This document shows, in pieces, positions 36,553-49,040 of a stretch of 64,000 bases of DNA. The DNA comes from Paragyromitra xinjiangensis (lineage: Eukaryota; Ascomycota; Pezizomycetes; Pezizales; Discinaceae), in the NCBI GenBank assembly GCA_038503065.1, contig JBCAMK010000013.1, positions 62,001-126,000 on the forward strand, written 5' to 3'. The notes beneath the pieces are model-generated. The model did no database searches, was not told where the DNA came from, and saw only the letters and a list, made by a program, of their open reading frames with translations. A program made the position numbers and the translations under genes. How positions within the stretch are numbered: the first letter of the stretch is position 1; each line of letters starts with the position of its first letter.

Positions 36553-36635
36553 AGCTCTAGGGTCATACCCCCCTGCTGATCGTTTGCGTCATCGTTTTGA
36601 GCTTGCCCAGGAACAGGAGCAGGATCTGAAGCCAT
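34471..36635 (-). CDS. DUF202-domain membrane protein with poly-Gln N terminus
   Basis: Small integral membrane protein of the DUF202 family (yeast-vacuole type proteins among relatives). Exons 36635-36161, 34870-34587 and 34530-34471 give 272 residues. N terminus: disordered, with a run of about 14 Gln (36500-36556), then acidic and Ser-rich parts. Then SRFSIFWRNHISAVVHVKDARDHL, which joins across the first intron to ALERTYLAYHRTA, rebuilding the family signature RDHLALERTxLAxxRT exactly. Helix 1 (MVFAMLATATAQL), helix 2 (PLAVSLAGCALLSSMVGGFRWWR) and helix 3 (VLVISGLVGAIIVTFFGLIIAI) follow; helix 3 needs the second intron (56 nt) to be removed. The first intron is 1290 nt. Two separate genes are possible but would leave each half-domain useless. 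Function of the family is unknown. Confidence 0.75.
36500..36556 (-). repeat. CAG/CAA microsatellite encoding poly-Gln
   Basis: On the plus strand a CTG/TTG repeat; read on the coding strand it gives an uninterrupted run of Gln in the DUF202 protein. Mixed CAG and CAA codons suggest it is moderately stable. Confidence 0.85.
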
Positions 36636-39600
36636 CGTGCCGACGGCAATCGTATGAAATTGAGGGCAGAGAGCTTCTGGGAGGAGAGGAAGTGGGGTCC
36701 TAGTTGAGCTCCTACAATACGATACAGCAGAGGTCCCGATAAGGTTGTTGAAGGGCACGAACTGGCAGTGTAGGGTGGTATGGATGGGGAGTATTGCTTG
36801 CCTGCTTGCTTGCTTGCTGTCCAGGGCCTGGGAAGGAAAATAATTCAACAGCGGCTGAACTAGGCGTGCTTGGCGGCTAGTCCGTTCTACGGCTAGGCTG
36901 GACGAGCCACTTCTCAGCAACCCTGCGTCATTTCTTCTGGGGTCTCGGCCAGCTCCCCGCAACCGTCCCCCGACAAGCTCCCCTGGCCCAAGCCCGGAAC
37001 ATTCGTGTATTGTTCCGACGCCTCAATTCACTCCTCTACCCATCCACCCATCCATCACTCACCACTCCCTCCATGTACATCCCATTCATCCCATTCCATC
37101 CATCCATCCATACCCATCTCCCCTCTCGTCTGTACGCATGTACGTACCTCTCTACTTGATTCACTCTTGCACCGCCGCCTTCTCCTCTTGTCCTGGGTAG
37201 GTAGGTAGCTATCTGAATAGCCAATTGGCCAATGCGTCCTGCTGCCTCCTGCCTGTTGCCTGATACGTGCGGTACACACGGGTCGTGTCGACTCCAGGTC
37301 AAAAAAAATAAATAAAAAATAAAAAAAAAGCCACAATCCTGCATCAACTTGTTTCCCCTGCTTCTTTGACACTTCGAATCTCAAGGCTAACAGCTTATGC
37401 GTGAACCATTGTTGTCAGGTTCGGGTATACCGAGATAAAAAACTTATTCGTCGTGTAGTGTGCTACCAATATTCAAATTAGCGAGAGTCGATAAGGTTTT
37501 CGCTGCATACCCACATATATTGCAATGCATTGATTCGAGAATAAGATGCTACCGTTTGGGCGGCTTCTCGGATATCAGATCAATTGAATGTCTAAAAATT
37601 GCACTAAGCGGAGCCTACCTCATGAGTCGTTAGTCTTGATTACTGCTCACAAATCCCACGATGTTTGAATGAAATGGTCAATTGGGATTATCCCTTTTAG
37701 ATGACTTCAGATTTGGTCGTCTGGGTCGGACACACTCAGGCAAAACAACATACGAGACAATTTTAAACGTGGAGATTGGCGTGGAGTTATATCCAAGTCT
37801 TTCGCTGTCCTGATTTTATCATCAACAATACCAAGCCAGCTCGGTCGACCCAAAAGTAATTGTCGCTATATGTTACTGAATTATGCATTCAAAGACTTGC
37901 GGGATCCGGCCAGCCAACGCAGCTTCGCGGCTCAATCGCCAATCACATACTAGCGCGGCCGTCTTTTGAGACTCTCGAGTGAGTAAGCACTTGCCCAAGA
38001 AAGACCCGTGTCATATCTCATGAATGAGTGTGTACATGTACCAAGTGACGCTCTGAAATTGAGGTTGGCGAAGATAGGAGAGAATTGAGAGAAAAGTTTA
38101 CTGCTTGGCCACTCTTATCCTTTTGCCCGCAAGCCACCAAATCATTCGGCTTTCATCCCCGTATTATGCGATTTTTTTGCGCCTTAATTAGGTCTTTTAG
38201 GTCTTCTTTATCCTCTTTTCTAGCTTTGTTTTTTGAGTTCGAGGCTCAACCCCCGCAATCTTTTCTAGAACCCGTGACTCCCGGGATATCCAACTGAACC
38301 TGACCTATCTAGCAAAAGGAAGCAGTCTCCCTGGAGCGTGGGGGTTTTCTCGTGCACCCGCTCCTTACGCAGAACGCATCGGTGTAGTCATCTCTCTTGG
38401 AACCCTTCCACCGACGACGAAGGGAAGGTGCAAGCACAACAACTACCTGCAAGCAGTGCGGAGCGCATCAGCATACCTCGTCTACGTTTCTTTCGAACCA
38501 GAATTTATCCATAGCATCTTCGCCAACTGCTGCATCTACTGGATCGAAGATTCCTCCAATCAACAATGCAGAGAAAAGCGGATACCATGGGTTCCCCGGA
38601 TTTCGAACCTGACACAATCAAGCAAATCCGGGTCCGAATTCATATCAGAGCTGGAATATAAGCAGCTTAGCCCTCTCGTGGTCTCGACCTTCGGGTGGTA
38701 TTGTCCGGTTCTCCTATCGTCCGATCGTTGGTGGCCAGGAGCCGCTGTGTATGCGGGGGAGCTGACATCATTGGGCTTCTATGAGCACACAATACCGTGG
38801 GGGAAGAACACGATGATGGGATATGTGGGCCGATATAACTGATACAATACGGCTATATATCGATGCCAGAAGCGGGACATTGACACATATATGTCGTTCT
38901 GAATTGAGCCTGTCACATGGGCATACAATTTAATTCAATCTCGAAAGGTACCGAAGGATGGGATAGGTCATTGACCTCTCTAGGCGGCTTTTGTGAGTGG
39001 CTCTGGGATACACAATCTCTTAGAGGTAACAATTAGCAGCCAGTTATAAGCACAAGAGAGAAAGAGCCGCGGCTACCGTATACTAAAAAATGTGGGGGGT
39101 GGGCAGCCCTAGATGGATGGAATATTAACTCTTATCAGCGCTCATCATTTTTTTCAAAACATCTGTCCTTTTCCCGTCCGGAGGGAAGCCTGAACCTAAT
39201 TCCGTGATTTCCCGGATCACTGACCCCAAAGTTCCGGAATGCAATTTTGTCACAGGTCAAGTCACGGAACTAACAAAATGTAGGTACCATCGAGTATATT
39301 AGATTTCATCTGCGGGTACCTGTGTACATTGACTGCCACGTTCTCCATATGAGTTCCAGACCTACCTGGCTGGCTCATTTTTGCGTTTGTTTGGTGTAGA
39401 GTGACTATCAGTGCCTGTGATTTGGATGAAAAATCAATACGTGGTCGTATTTCACGCCTTGATGTTTAGTTGCCTAGATACCAGCCAGATAAATATTCAC
39501 GTTACTATTTCGGGAATCCCGTTTCGGTATAATCGGGAAGAACCAGCGGGGCTATATTCTACTTGGTTAGCCGACAAACGGGACCATAGCTGGCCAATGT

Positions 39601-41925
39601 GAGAGATACATTACTTGACCTAACCAGAGTATATGTGAGACGGACGATCTGCAAAATACATAAGGACCAGTGGACTGAGCTGTAGGGCTTCACAGAACAA
39701 GGTTTTAAGCATACTTTCCATGCGCACGCACGGCGCCAATGGCTCTTTGTCATATGGATGAAGAAGTGGTGCTTCTTCGTGCATCCTGGATTCGTGGTCA
39801 TTGGCGCTGGGGGCGCACGATGTTTCGTGCTCTCCGGATGCCGGTCGGAATAATGAATAAACGTTGTCATAGCGGTACCAGTAAGCCGGAAGGCGGCCGT
39901 GAAGATCCACTGAATCCACGTCCGGGTTTCAGATCCTATAGAGGGGAGGGGGTGAAATTAGTTAGAAAAAAGGCGGGGATCAGCAGTACGCGAAGAACTG
40001 TCAGAATAAAGGAGCCAGAACAATAGCGATTGGATTCTTCAACGTCCTAGCCTCATTTGGCGGCTGGGTCGGTTATACGTTGTACTAGAATTGCCGCGTT
40101 TGGCAAGAGACGGAGATTATTAGCAAGAGTATTATTAATTTTGGTCTCGTTTGGTGTTCCGATTCGTTTAACCTCACCAACTTTAATTTTATTACATGCG
40201 GAGACGGCGGAGCGATCCAAGCGGACAATTTCGACTTTCGGAGACTTTTCCCAGAGGCTACATGTATGTATGTACCGCACGTACCGTTTGGCGGATATTC
40301 CAGTACTAATCGGATAGCAGTGCCTGGGATTTCTATCATTTGTCGTTCATCCGATCCCCACAAATACATGTAGCAAGTCCAGAGTCCAGGTGGGATTGCT
40401 CTGGATGGTCCAAAGATAGCAGACACGATACTCCTCCAGCTGTCATTCAAGAATAACCGGTAGGGCACAATTACCGCCCCTTTGGCGAAGGAACGGACGG
40501 GACTGGCGATCTAGTTACAGTCAATTGGGGTAGGTCCGCAACAGCGCTGCAGTGCAGTCCTCTGCCACTAGCTTACGGAACAGGTCATGTACCGTGTACC
40601 ATCCCACATCCACCCACGATGTACAGTAATAGCATGCCATGCACAAACACACTTGGAAAACTTCCTAGGCGCTGTACAGTGTGGTCCCCCCAGGACGGTC
40701 GTGGATTACTTTGTGGTATCGCTATCCCATATTGGGAGAGCCGGGTTGAGGCGACGGAGTCGAGGGCCGCTTTCCCGCCCACAACTTCCTGTCGATAACC
40801 CCCCCCCAATCCAAACACGTCAATTCGTCCACTTCCCCTCAACGCCTTTAGAACATCCACATTCTTCATGCCTGTGCTTCGCCTAGTACCTTTCCAATCC
40901 CTAAGTTCCTCGCCTTTTACCGAACCAAAAAGTCCGCAAATTAGTGACGGACCGCATAATCCGATAAGTCACAGGCGAAAAGAAAAAAATAGAAAGAAAA
41001 GAGTAACGCGCAATATCGGATATGTGTGGACGAAATGTCCCTTCTACGTGCATCCCGCTTCACCTCGAGACCTGGCAACATTGTTGAACCAGGTACTTTT
41101 TCCGTTTCCGTTTCCGTTCTCTTCGTCTCGTACGGTGGTGACTTGTCTCCACCATACCTATACCTGGCCCTATCATGCCCTGGTACCGCCGGATACAATT
41201 CTCCTCAAGCCACCCTAGACGAGGATTCATCGTCTACTTTCCACTTTTCCCGGAAGTCCGTTCAGGGCCCGGAAGAATTGATTTTTCGGCGAAGATCTCC
41301 CATGCGGTCTTCGCTTTCGCCTCTCGTTCGGCATCGAGATGGAGATCGAGCTATGGTTTATCTGCGGGCAATTATCAGTATTGCCGGTGCAAGGAACAAT
41401 CGGTGGTTATATGCGTAGGAAACGGGTTTTCTGTAACGCCGCACACGCGGTGGCACCCAGATAGGATAGCTAGTGGTGTTGGAAAGTAAGCGGGATACAA
41501 AACAAGTGCTTGGATCTTTTCCTCGAGAGCTGTTGGATGTCCTGGTCACCCTTCCCCCACTTGCTGCCCAAAAATTCTTATAAAGTCGACCTCCGCAGGC
41601 CAAGGGAACCGCGTTGGAAGAAACAACTTTTTAAAGAGACGACCCCCACACAGCAGTATCCTCCCAAGTAGATATATTCGTATATTGTACTGGGCCTCCC
41701 CCCTTCTCGCACCATAAGCTCGGCTACTTTGAGTACAGGTTTTGGCGGTACTTAAAAGCTAGTATCTCGGTCATTGAAATCTGAAGGAAACAAAAAAAAC
41801 CCTTTTAATTTAAGTGTGACGGTCCGGCATAACGGCCGTAAGTCGCCACCACGGGTTCCAATTTCAGTAAAAGGGTCGCCCCTTCAAAGTCGCAGTCTCC
41901 TAAAGTCAAGGAGTCTAAAGCGGTC
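36636..41925. other. Intergenic, 5.3 kb
   Basis: No gene supported. CATC-rich simple sequence at about 37030-37112, an A-rich run at 37300-37330, and a TTTCCG hexanucleotide repeat at about 41098-41120. The first 400 bases are the DUF202 promoter and the last part that of the GH3 gene. Overlapping frames near 38.4-38.8 kb are unrecognised. Confidence 0.5.
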
Positions 41926-44718
41926 ATGACGGGGCAAAAGGTGGCAGATTATTCTCAAGGGAATGACAGGATTCGCGACCTGTTATCGAAGTTGACCTTA
42001 GAGCAAAAGGTAAGCTTTCCACCAGCTATAGACCCCGATTTAGCTACCGAGCCAGCCTTTCTAACGATGTTTCAATAGGTTTCGCTGCTGGCGGCGCAAG
42101 ATTTCTGGCGCACACAATCAATCCCAGAGCATGGAATCCCTTCGTTAAAGGTCACTGATGGTCCGAATGGAGCGCGCGGAGAGTTCTTTACAGATGGTAC
42201 TCCTGTAAGAAGACCTATCGCTATAATATCCCAAGCTCTGAGAGCTATCACTAATGTACTTCCACACATAGGCCGCCCTCTTCCCATGTGGTATCTCCTT
42301 GGCCGCAACATGGAACACCGAGCTCCTCCACTCTGTTGGCAGCACACTTGCCCTGGAAACTAAAGCAAGACAAGCTCAGGTCCTCCTCGCACCAACCGTC
42401 TGTATGCATCGTTCGCCTCTCGGTGGCCGAAACTTCGAGTCCTTCTCCGAGGATCCGTTCTTTACCGGAAAGATGTCCGCGGCGTACATCAACGGTTTGC
42501 AGGAAGGTGGTGTTGGAGCTACGATCAAGCACTACGTCGCTAATGAGCAGGAGACATGGAGGATGAGTGTCGATTCAGTGGTCGAGGAACGTCCTTTGCG
42601 AGAGATCTACCTTAAGCCATTTGAGATTGCGGTCCGAGAAGCGAACCCATGGGCTATCATGTCTTCATACAATCTTATCAATGGATATCATGCTGACATG
42701 AATGAGTTCACCTTGAGGAAGGTTCTTCGTGGGGAATGGAAGTTCGAAGGGTATGTTGAATACTATTCCTTTCACAATGATGTACTAGCACTGATGATTT
42801 AACCTACAGCTTGGTCATGTCCGACTGGGGTGGCACAAACTCAACCGTCGAATCCATCAAGGCTGGTGTCGACCTCGAGATGCCCGGACCTTCAAAACTA
42901 CGTGGAAAGAAAGTGTTGGATGCGATCAAGCGTGGGGAGCTTACTCCAGCAGATATTGAAGAATGTGCCGCCCGTGTTCTCTCATGGATCGAGCGCTGCG
43001 GAAGATTCGACCTACCAACCGAGGAGCCCCAAGAGAAAGCGATTGACACCCAAGAGACCAGGGATCTGATCCGACAAGCTGGTGTAGAAGGAATCACTCT
43101 TCTGAAGAACGAGAACAACGCTCTTCCGATCGGAGCCGATGTCAAGAGGATCGCTTTGATCGGCCCCAACGTTAAGCAGGCTATTGCAGGTGGAGGTGGA
43201 AGTGCTAGTCTGAAGCCTTACTACCTGACTACTCCGTTCGACAGTATCACTGCGCTTTCTGGAAAGGAGATCGTCTTCGCTCAGGGCGCACAGACGGACA
43301 AGTGGCTTCCTCTCGCATCTAACGTTTGCACAACTCCTTCAGGGAAGTCGGGCGTCATCCTTGAGTTCTACAAGGGCGACAAGTTTGAGGGAAAGCCGAT
43401 GTTCATCCAGAACAGACCGAAGACGGATCTATTCCTTTGGGATAACGCGCCGAAGGAAGTTCTTCCCGAATACTCATTCCGTGTCAAGACTGTAATCACA
43501 CCCGAAACCTCCGGAAACCATATCTTTGGTCTGTCAAGCGTTGGACCTGCAAAGATGTATGTGAATGGGATGCTGTTGATCGACAACTGGGACTGGACAG
43601 AAGCCGGAGAGGCCATGTTCGATGGTTCTATTGAGGTCAATGAGTCGACCTATCTCGAAGCTGGGAAGAAAGTCGACATTCTTATCGAAAGCACTAACGA
43701 GGTCCGACCGGCGCCCAAGGGTGGACCAGGAGAGAAGACACATGGATATGGTGGTTGCAGAATCGGATACATCGAGCGACCGGACAAGGACTTTATCGCT
43801 GAGGCAGCAGAAGTTGCGGCCAGCGCGGACGTAGCTGTTGTCATTGTTGGATTGGATGCTGAATGGGAGTCTGAGGGATACGACAGACAGACCATGGATC
43901 TTCCAAAGGATGGCGGCCAGGACCGTCTTATTGCTGCTGTAGCGAAGGCTAACCCTAGGACTGTGGTGGTCAATCAATCCGGAACTCCAGTTTCTATGCC
44001 TTGGGCAGATGATGTTGCAGCCATTGTTCAGGCATGGTACCAGGGGCAGGAGGCAGGAAATGCCTTGGCTGACGTCCTCCTCGGTCTCGCGAATCCCAGC
44101 GGAAAGCTTCCAGTCACCTTTCCTAAGCGATTGGAAGATAATCCAGCATATCACAACTGGCCTGGTGAGCACCGTCGTGTGGTTTACGGAGAAGGGATCT
44201 ACATTGGTTACCGACATTACGAGCGCGCAAAGATCGAACCGCAATTCGTGTTTGGACACGGTCTCTCATACACTACCTTTGAATACGGCCGACCTACAAT
44301 CAGTGGCGACGTCCTTACCGATTCTAATACCTTGACCGTCTCAGTACCTGTGACAAATACTGGTTCAAGGGCCGGGAAAGAGTCAGTTCAGTTGTACGTC
44401 CGCGATGTCAAGTCCCGACTGCCGCGACCGGACAAGGAGCTACAAGCATTCGGAAAGGTTCATCTGGAACCAAACCAGACTAAGATTGTTGACTTGAAGA
44501 TCAACAAGTACTCGGTCGGGTACTATGATACATCACTATCAGGATGGATTGCCGAGGAGGGCGAGTTTGAGGCCGTAATTGGAGCATCTTCTGCAGATAT
44601 CAAGTAAGCATTATCTTTCCATAATTCTTCAGACAGTCGGGAATATCTCTAACCATTTCACCCCAATAGGAGCACGGTTTTGTTTGAGGTAAAAGAGTCG
44701 TTCACCTGGGTATTTTAG
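41926..44718 (+). CDS. GH3 beta-glucosidase with PA14 insert, intracellular
   Basis: Hydrolyses terminal beta-glucosides such as cellobiose. Exons 41926-42009, 42079-42204, 42272-42750, 42810-44603 and 44670-44718 give 843 residues. No signal peptide, so probably cytoplasmic. Order: GH3 N-terminal barrel (VTDGPNGARG, FPCGISLAATWN, GGRNFESFSEDP, KHYVANEQE, SSYNLINGYH, and MSDWGG with nucleophile Asp235 on the fourth exon), C-terminal GH3 domain (GITLLKNENNALPI, IALIGPN) interrupted by a PA14 domain (about LEFYKGDKFEG to RIGYIERP), then VVIVGLDAEWESEGYDRQ and a fibronectin III-like end (GHGLSYTTFEYG). Splicing restores GLVMSDWGG and the terminal VLFEVKESFTW. Length and layout match fungal bglI-type enzymes. 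Looks complete and functional. Confidence 0.9.
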
Positions 44719-45145
44719 ATTACCAGCGTGATGGGTTGATCATCGGGAGTTATTGTTGGCATCATTGATTTATTTCGTTCCTTTAATTTTCTTTTGTATT
44801 TTCCGGCTTTATCTATTTCTGGTATCCTTCTGCTCGCTGGAATTATCTATGATTCTTCGGTACAAATACAAAAAGGCTTTTTTCTTTTTTTCTAGTTGGA
44901 CGAAAAGGATCCAATTGATCAGAGCGATAAGTTATTATCTTATCCATCTTATCACGATGCAGTCTCCCGTGAATCACCCGACACTCAGCTCTCCCCTCCT
45001 CAGCTTTAGCTTCATGAGAATAAATATTCCCAACTCGCGCTTTCCCAGCTCCCATGAATCTCTAATTCTTCTGGGTCTTCATCTGTCTTTCATCTCCCAA
45101 TCAAATCAATAATCGTCCTCTAGAGCGAACCGAGGTATCTGCACA
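44719..45145. other. Intergenic, 0.43 kb
   Basis: Pyrimidine-rich spacer, 3' end of GH3 and promoter of the next gene on the same strand. Confidence 0.6.
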
Positions 45146-46354
45146 ATGACGTCATTGAAAGACGAAGAACTGCTCATATGCACCACCTGCGGAACACAAT
45201 TTGACATCGCAGACCCTGAGGAGCTCAAGAGCTGTCGCATCTGTGATGTATAGCTCTTCCCTTCACTTCTACCGATAAAAACGATGGACTTACACTCTCT
45301 GGTGTGGCTCTTAATCACAGGATCCCCGTCAATTTGTCCCACCATCTGGGCAGTCCTTCACGACGTTCGCCAAGCTGAAGGAGGGAGGCTACACAAATAA
45401 AACTACGAGAGACCCTGAAAATGGCAAGGTTTTATCAATCTGGACAGAGCCAAAGGTAGTCATAGCATATTACTCGCTTCTTGGCAGGTTGAAACTAACT
45501 TATCTATAGTTCGCAATTGGACAGCGAGCTTTCCTGCTACAGACTGAGAATGGCAACGTTCTCTGGGACTTGATTACTTATCTAGACCAAGAAACCATCG
45601 ACTTAGTACGCACATCTTAGCTCTTCTCAGAGTTCAGTTTGGAGGATTCAGCTCACCGGCCCCTAGATAAACTCACTCGGCGGACTCAAGGCAATCGTTA
45701 TATCCCACCCCCATTACTACACTACTCACGTAATCTGGGCTAAGGTGTTCAACTGTCCAATTTACCTCGCCATAGAAGATAAATTTTGGCTTTGCCGTAA
45801 AGTCCATGAACCTGCTGCTGGGAATCTTATTTTCATTGAAGGAAGCTCTCAGGAGATCGTACCAGGTGTCACTGCTGTGAAGGTCGGAGGTCATTTTCCG
45901 GGTAGTATGGTGCTACATTGGGATAATATGCTGTTTATCGCTGATTCTTTCGTTACTGTGCCGGTATGTCCTAGCGCAGATATTCAACCATCTCTTGGAT
46001 GGGTTAATTCCACTTGCTAACAATAGATGTGTAGTCGGCACTGTACCACGTTGATCGCCCAAAGGGGACAACTTCGTATAGCTTCATGTGGTCGATCCCT
46101 AATATGGTATGCCACTCATTCTACCCTCTCTCGATTACTTACTAATATAATATCGTCAGATCCCGCTACCGCCAAAGGACATTATTAACATTTGGAAATC
46201 TCTAAAACCATACTCCTTCACCTCTACCCACGGTGCATTCGCTGGTTTAGATGTTAGAGATCCAAATGTGAAGGGTAGGGTTTTGGAAAGTGCAAAGATC
46301 GCTATTGGCGCTATGGGGTATGCTGAGAACGAGATTTTTTCTGAAGAATGGTAA
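45146..46354 (+). CDS. Metallo-beta-lactamase-fold hydrolase
   Basis: Six exons: 45146-45247, 45321-45455, 45510-45605, 45667-45963, 46035-46106 and 46160-46354, all introns in phase 0 and 53-73 nt; 298 residues. A short N-terminal Cys cluster (ICTTCGTQF...CRICD) precedes the MBL fold. Metal site: HPHYYTTH (His125, His127, His132), VGGHFPGS (third strand His), LFIADS (bridging Asp) and STHGAF (last His). The usual HxHxDH is replaced by HxHYYTTH, so the Asp of the second metal site is missing in that motif. This occurs in a fungal MBL group with the same Cys N terminus as far as I recall. Substrate unknown. Cytoplasmic by lack of signal peptide. The open frames at 45745-46020 belong to its fourth exon. 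Confidence 0.82.
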
Positions 46355-46875
46355 TAGTCGAGAGAGATATCCATTTGGCAGTAGCATTAAATAGTGCATA
46401 TGTATTTGTGAGACGCGATCAAAAATAGCAAAATGAGACTACCGGTTCTCCAAGTCGAGACAGCAGAAACTCTACTTTTCCAGATGAGAGATCCGATGTA
46501 GGTATAATAAACGACCTAGATATAATACATACATGTTTATATAATTCCTGTTTGCCGTAATGACCACTTTGTTCACTTTGGTCGGGGGTACTATCCTGGC
46601 ACTGCAACTTTCATGTGGGAATCTTGTAGTTTCTGTTGTAAAGTGCTATTGCACGTGACTTTATGCTTTCACGTATTGAGGCTACCACTGCCTATTTAAC
46701 CTACTTACGTCTCCTACTTCTTTGCTTTTCACTTGACCATCAATACAACCTACTATTGATACAAAATCTCTCTACCTATACGTTTCTCCTTTTCAACAGT
46801 TTTTATTTCATACTCAGAACTCCGGATGCTTTTGATCATACACGTCATACCTTTTTCTAACACTTAAGAATCATC

Positions 46876-47290
46876 AAACTACAGGTTTTGCCTTCACCAT
46901 TAGGCCTCTCACTAAATACCACTCAGTGAGGGTCAGAACCATACTTGTAGGAAAAGCTTCCTAATACGAGGCCGTTTAGACATGGCCTTAGAGATAGCAA
47001 CAAAGGAAACCCAAGAACATGGGCTTCCGAAGGCTATTACACAAGTATAAATAGGACGTGCTGCCGATTTTTAGAGGACAAGCGATCGATCCATTTACTA
47101 CCTCCCACATACCTGCTGTTTTCAAGGGTACCCATTAGGATGGTATGCCCAATAAGGGGCACTAGTATCTTAGGCTTATAGGTGTATGAGCCCTAATAGC
47201 ATTAGAACTAGAGAATGGTTATCAGAGACAATTCCAAGCATAGCATAGGAATTCGCGTGAAAAATCATTCGATTGGTTGATTGATATTTC
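46876..47290. repeat. Diverged dispersed repeat, copy A
   Basis: Its left part (GTTTTGCCTTCACCATTAGG..., CAGAACCATACTTGTAGGA) and right part (AAGCATAGCATAGGAATTC...GAAAA) have look-alikes in the same order at 53541-53790 (copy B); the left part also matches 51520-51590 (copy C). Similarity is by eye and imperfect; no open frame is left. Confidence 0.45.
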
Positions 47291-47368
47291 ATACGCGCGT
47301 CTAGCCCTTAGTCTATGGCGGTACATGAACCGCCATAGGTATAGACTAAACACGCCCAAAACTTGACA

Positions 47369-47582
47369 AAAGTATGATCGAATAAATCAACAAAGTATGA
47401 TCGAATAAATCGGCAAAGGAAATTGAATAAATCCGTGGAGGAGATCAAATAGATCGACAAAGCAAGCAGAACAAATCCAAAGCATGCAGAACAAACCCAA
47501 AGCATGCAGAACGAATCCGAAGCGAGCAGAACAAACCCAAAGCAAGCAGAACAAACCGACAAAGCAAGTAGAATAAATCAAC
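47369..47582. repeat. Minisatellite with 23-bp and 20-bp units
   Basis: Two 23-bp AAAGTATGATCGAATAAATC-type units (47369-47413), then five to six 20-bp AGCAAGCAGAACAAAYCCAA-type units from 47461 to about 47582. Long frames on the minus strand (47308-47593) come from the repeat and are not taken as genes. Confidence 0.8.
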
Positions 47583-47653
47583 AGGCTTGGCAAACGGTAC
47601 GCTGAATAGGTTTGATAGGTTTCCTTTGAATAGGTTCTCTATGATGCTTAAGA

Positions 47654-48673
47654 TTAGTAATCTAGTAAATGGCTAGAAAAGTAGGGGGACAAATACATCA
47701 ACGTATGAAATTTGCCACTTCTCCGTTTAGCGCAGCTCGTATTTTCCGAGGGGCTATTTCTAGAATATAGGCAAGCACATTGAGTTTTACTAGGGGTTAA
47801 TTCCGCTCCAAACGTCAAAATTCTTGGAGCGGGCATATCGCTTGCGAACTTAATCTGAAATTCGGATAAGCACCGGGTCTGAAATCTTGTGCTAGTCAAT
47901 AAGTTGTCCTTAGAGAGCCATAAGCTGTCCCTAGAGAGCTGCGGGACTGACGCTCCCGTTATATTGATGGCTGGCGTTACACGGTCTTGGGAAAACCCAT
48001 CTAGGGTTATATCTATGGGATGGTCTGAATGCTCCAATCGATCGCATGGTTCGGGGGATGGGCCCTCGGTAGAGCTTTGGGGCAGTATCGGGAGGGAACT
48101 TTTCGACCCCGTAGAAATCGCCGCCATTCGCTCTAAGGCTGGCACAAGATCAAACAAACAGTCGTTAAACACCTTAAGCTGCTTGATAGCCTCTCGGTCG
48201 TCTTTTTGTTGCCCGTAATGGTAATCTGAAAGTTCCGGAATTTTATGTTCTATTTCCCGCAAGATGGCGCCTAGACGTTGGAGTAGTTCCCGGTCCGCGG
48301 CTGCGATATGAGGATAATTGGTGAAGAAGTGACCTAAAGCGATTGTCAAACATTTACAATCGATATAGCTGGCCTGGCCAAAAGCTTATGCCTATCAAAC
48401 TAGCATAGGGTACTCAAGAGCCCACAGCACAAATAAAGCAAAGTAAGGGATATAGGTACCCATGAGGATGTAGCCAATACTCCAAAGACAGATTAGACAC
48501 AGACGTCCCTGTTCTGGAAATCCATTTAAAAGTTTGTCAAGTCCCCCGGAATCGGCGCCGAAATCGGTACCCCAAATATTGAGTCTTGCTGCCTCATTTT
48601 CCAGTCCCATAACTTCAGGCTCCAAAACTATAAGCGCTCTCATGATGACGATAAACAGTAACGAAAGTTCCAT
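47654..48673 (-). CDS. Lone fungal NLR-type N-terminal (HeLo-like / prion-inhibition) domain protein
   Basis: Two exons, 48673-48460 and 48333-47654, 126-nt intron in phase 1, 297 residues. The first half resembles the N-terminal helical effector domains of fungal NACHT/NB-ARC (NLR) proteins: LENEAARLNIWGTDFGADSGGLDKLL, a hydrophobic helix CLICLWSIGYILM at the exon join, then RELLQRLGAILREIEHKIPEL and IKQLKVFNDCLFDLVPALERM. The rest is Ser/Pro-rich and unrecognised, with no NACHT or repeat domain, so this is a truncated or free-standing form. It is divergent to the DUF7580-like gene at 49041, with 367 bp between the two ATGs. Such pairs in fungi often work in heterokaryon incompatibility or programmed cell death; that role is inferred. 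The start could lie in an upstream exon. Confidence 0.55.
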
Positions 48674-49040
48674 GATAGCGCAGTTAATTTTCTTAGCGTA
48701 AATGATGTGTTGAATCGGGTTCGGAGGTTTATTATGTTCAAGCGGAGGTTTTGAAGTGAGGTTGTTTGGGGGTGCTGCCTGTCATCACGACACGTGGAGT
48801 TAGCAAATTTCTCAGCCTTGTCAATTGGCTCCATCGCGACCACTTTCAGAGAGAGTGGAAGTTTACCCCGATATCACCTCTGTGAAGCTTCACGAAACGT
48901 ATCTTGCTGCAAATTAAACGCCACAAACCTGGTCAGTTAACCTTGGTTTATGGGAATAATGAATATTACCATGCTAGCTGTCTTGGGTAGCTCATTAACA
49001 GATTTTCACAGACTCATAGCCCCTGAAAGTCATCCCAGCC
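48674..49040. promoter_or_regulatory. Divergent promoter region, 367 bp
   Basis: Lies between the start codons of the NLR-type N-terminal domain gene and the DUF7580-like gene and probably serves both. No specific operator recognised. Confidence 0.4.

Larger units (their letters stand above)
46355..47653. other. Intergenic repeat-bearing region, 1.3 kb
   Basis: Holds a decayed dispersed repeat (about 46876-47290) and a minisatellite (47369-47582). No gene supported. Confidence 0.55.

Noticed and set aside
38397..38842. Overlapping plus-strand frames as a possible gene
   Set aside because: Two frames compete, both low-complexity or unrecognised, and no intron restores a known family.
47308..47593. 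Minus-strand Cys-rich frames as small secreted proteins
   Set aside because: They are translations of the 20-bp minisatellite.
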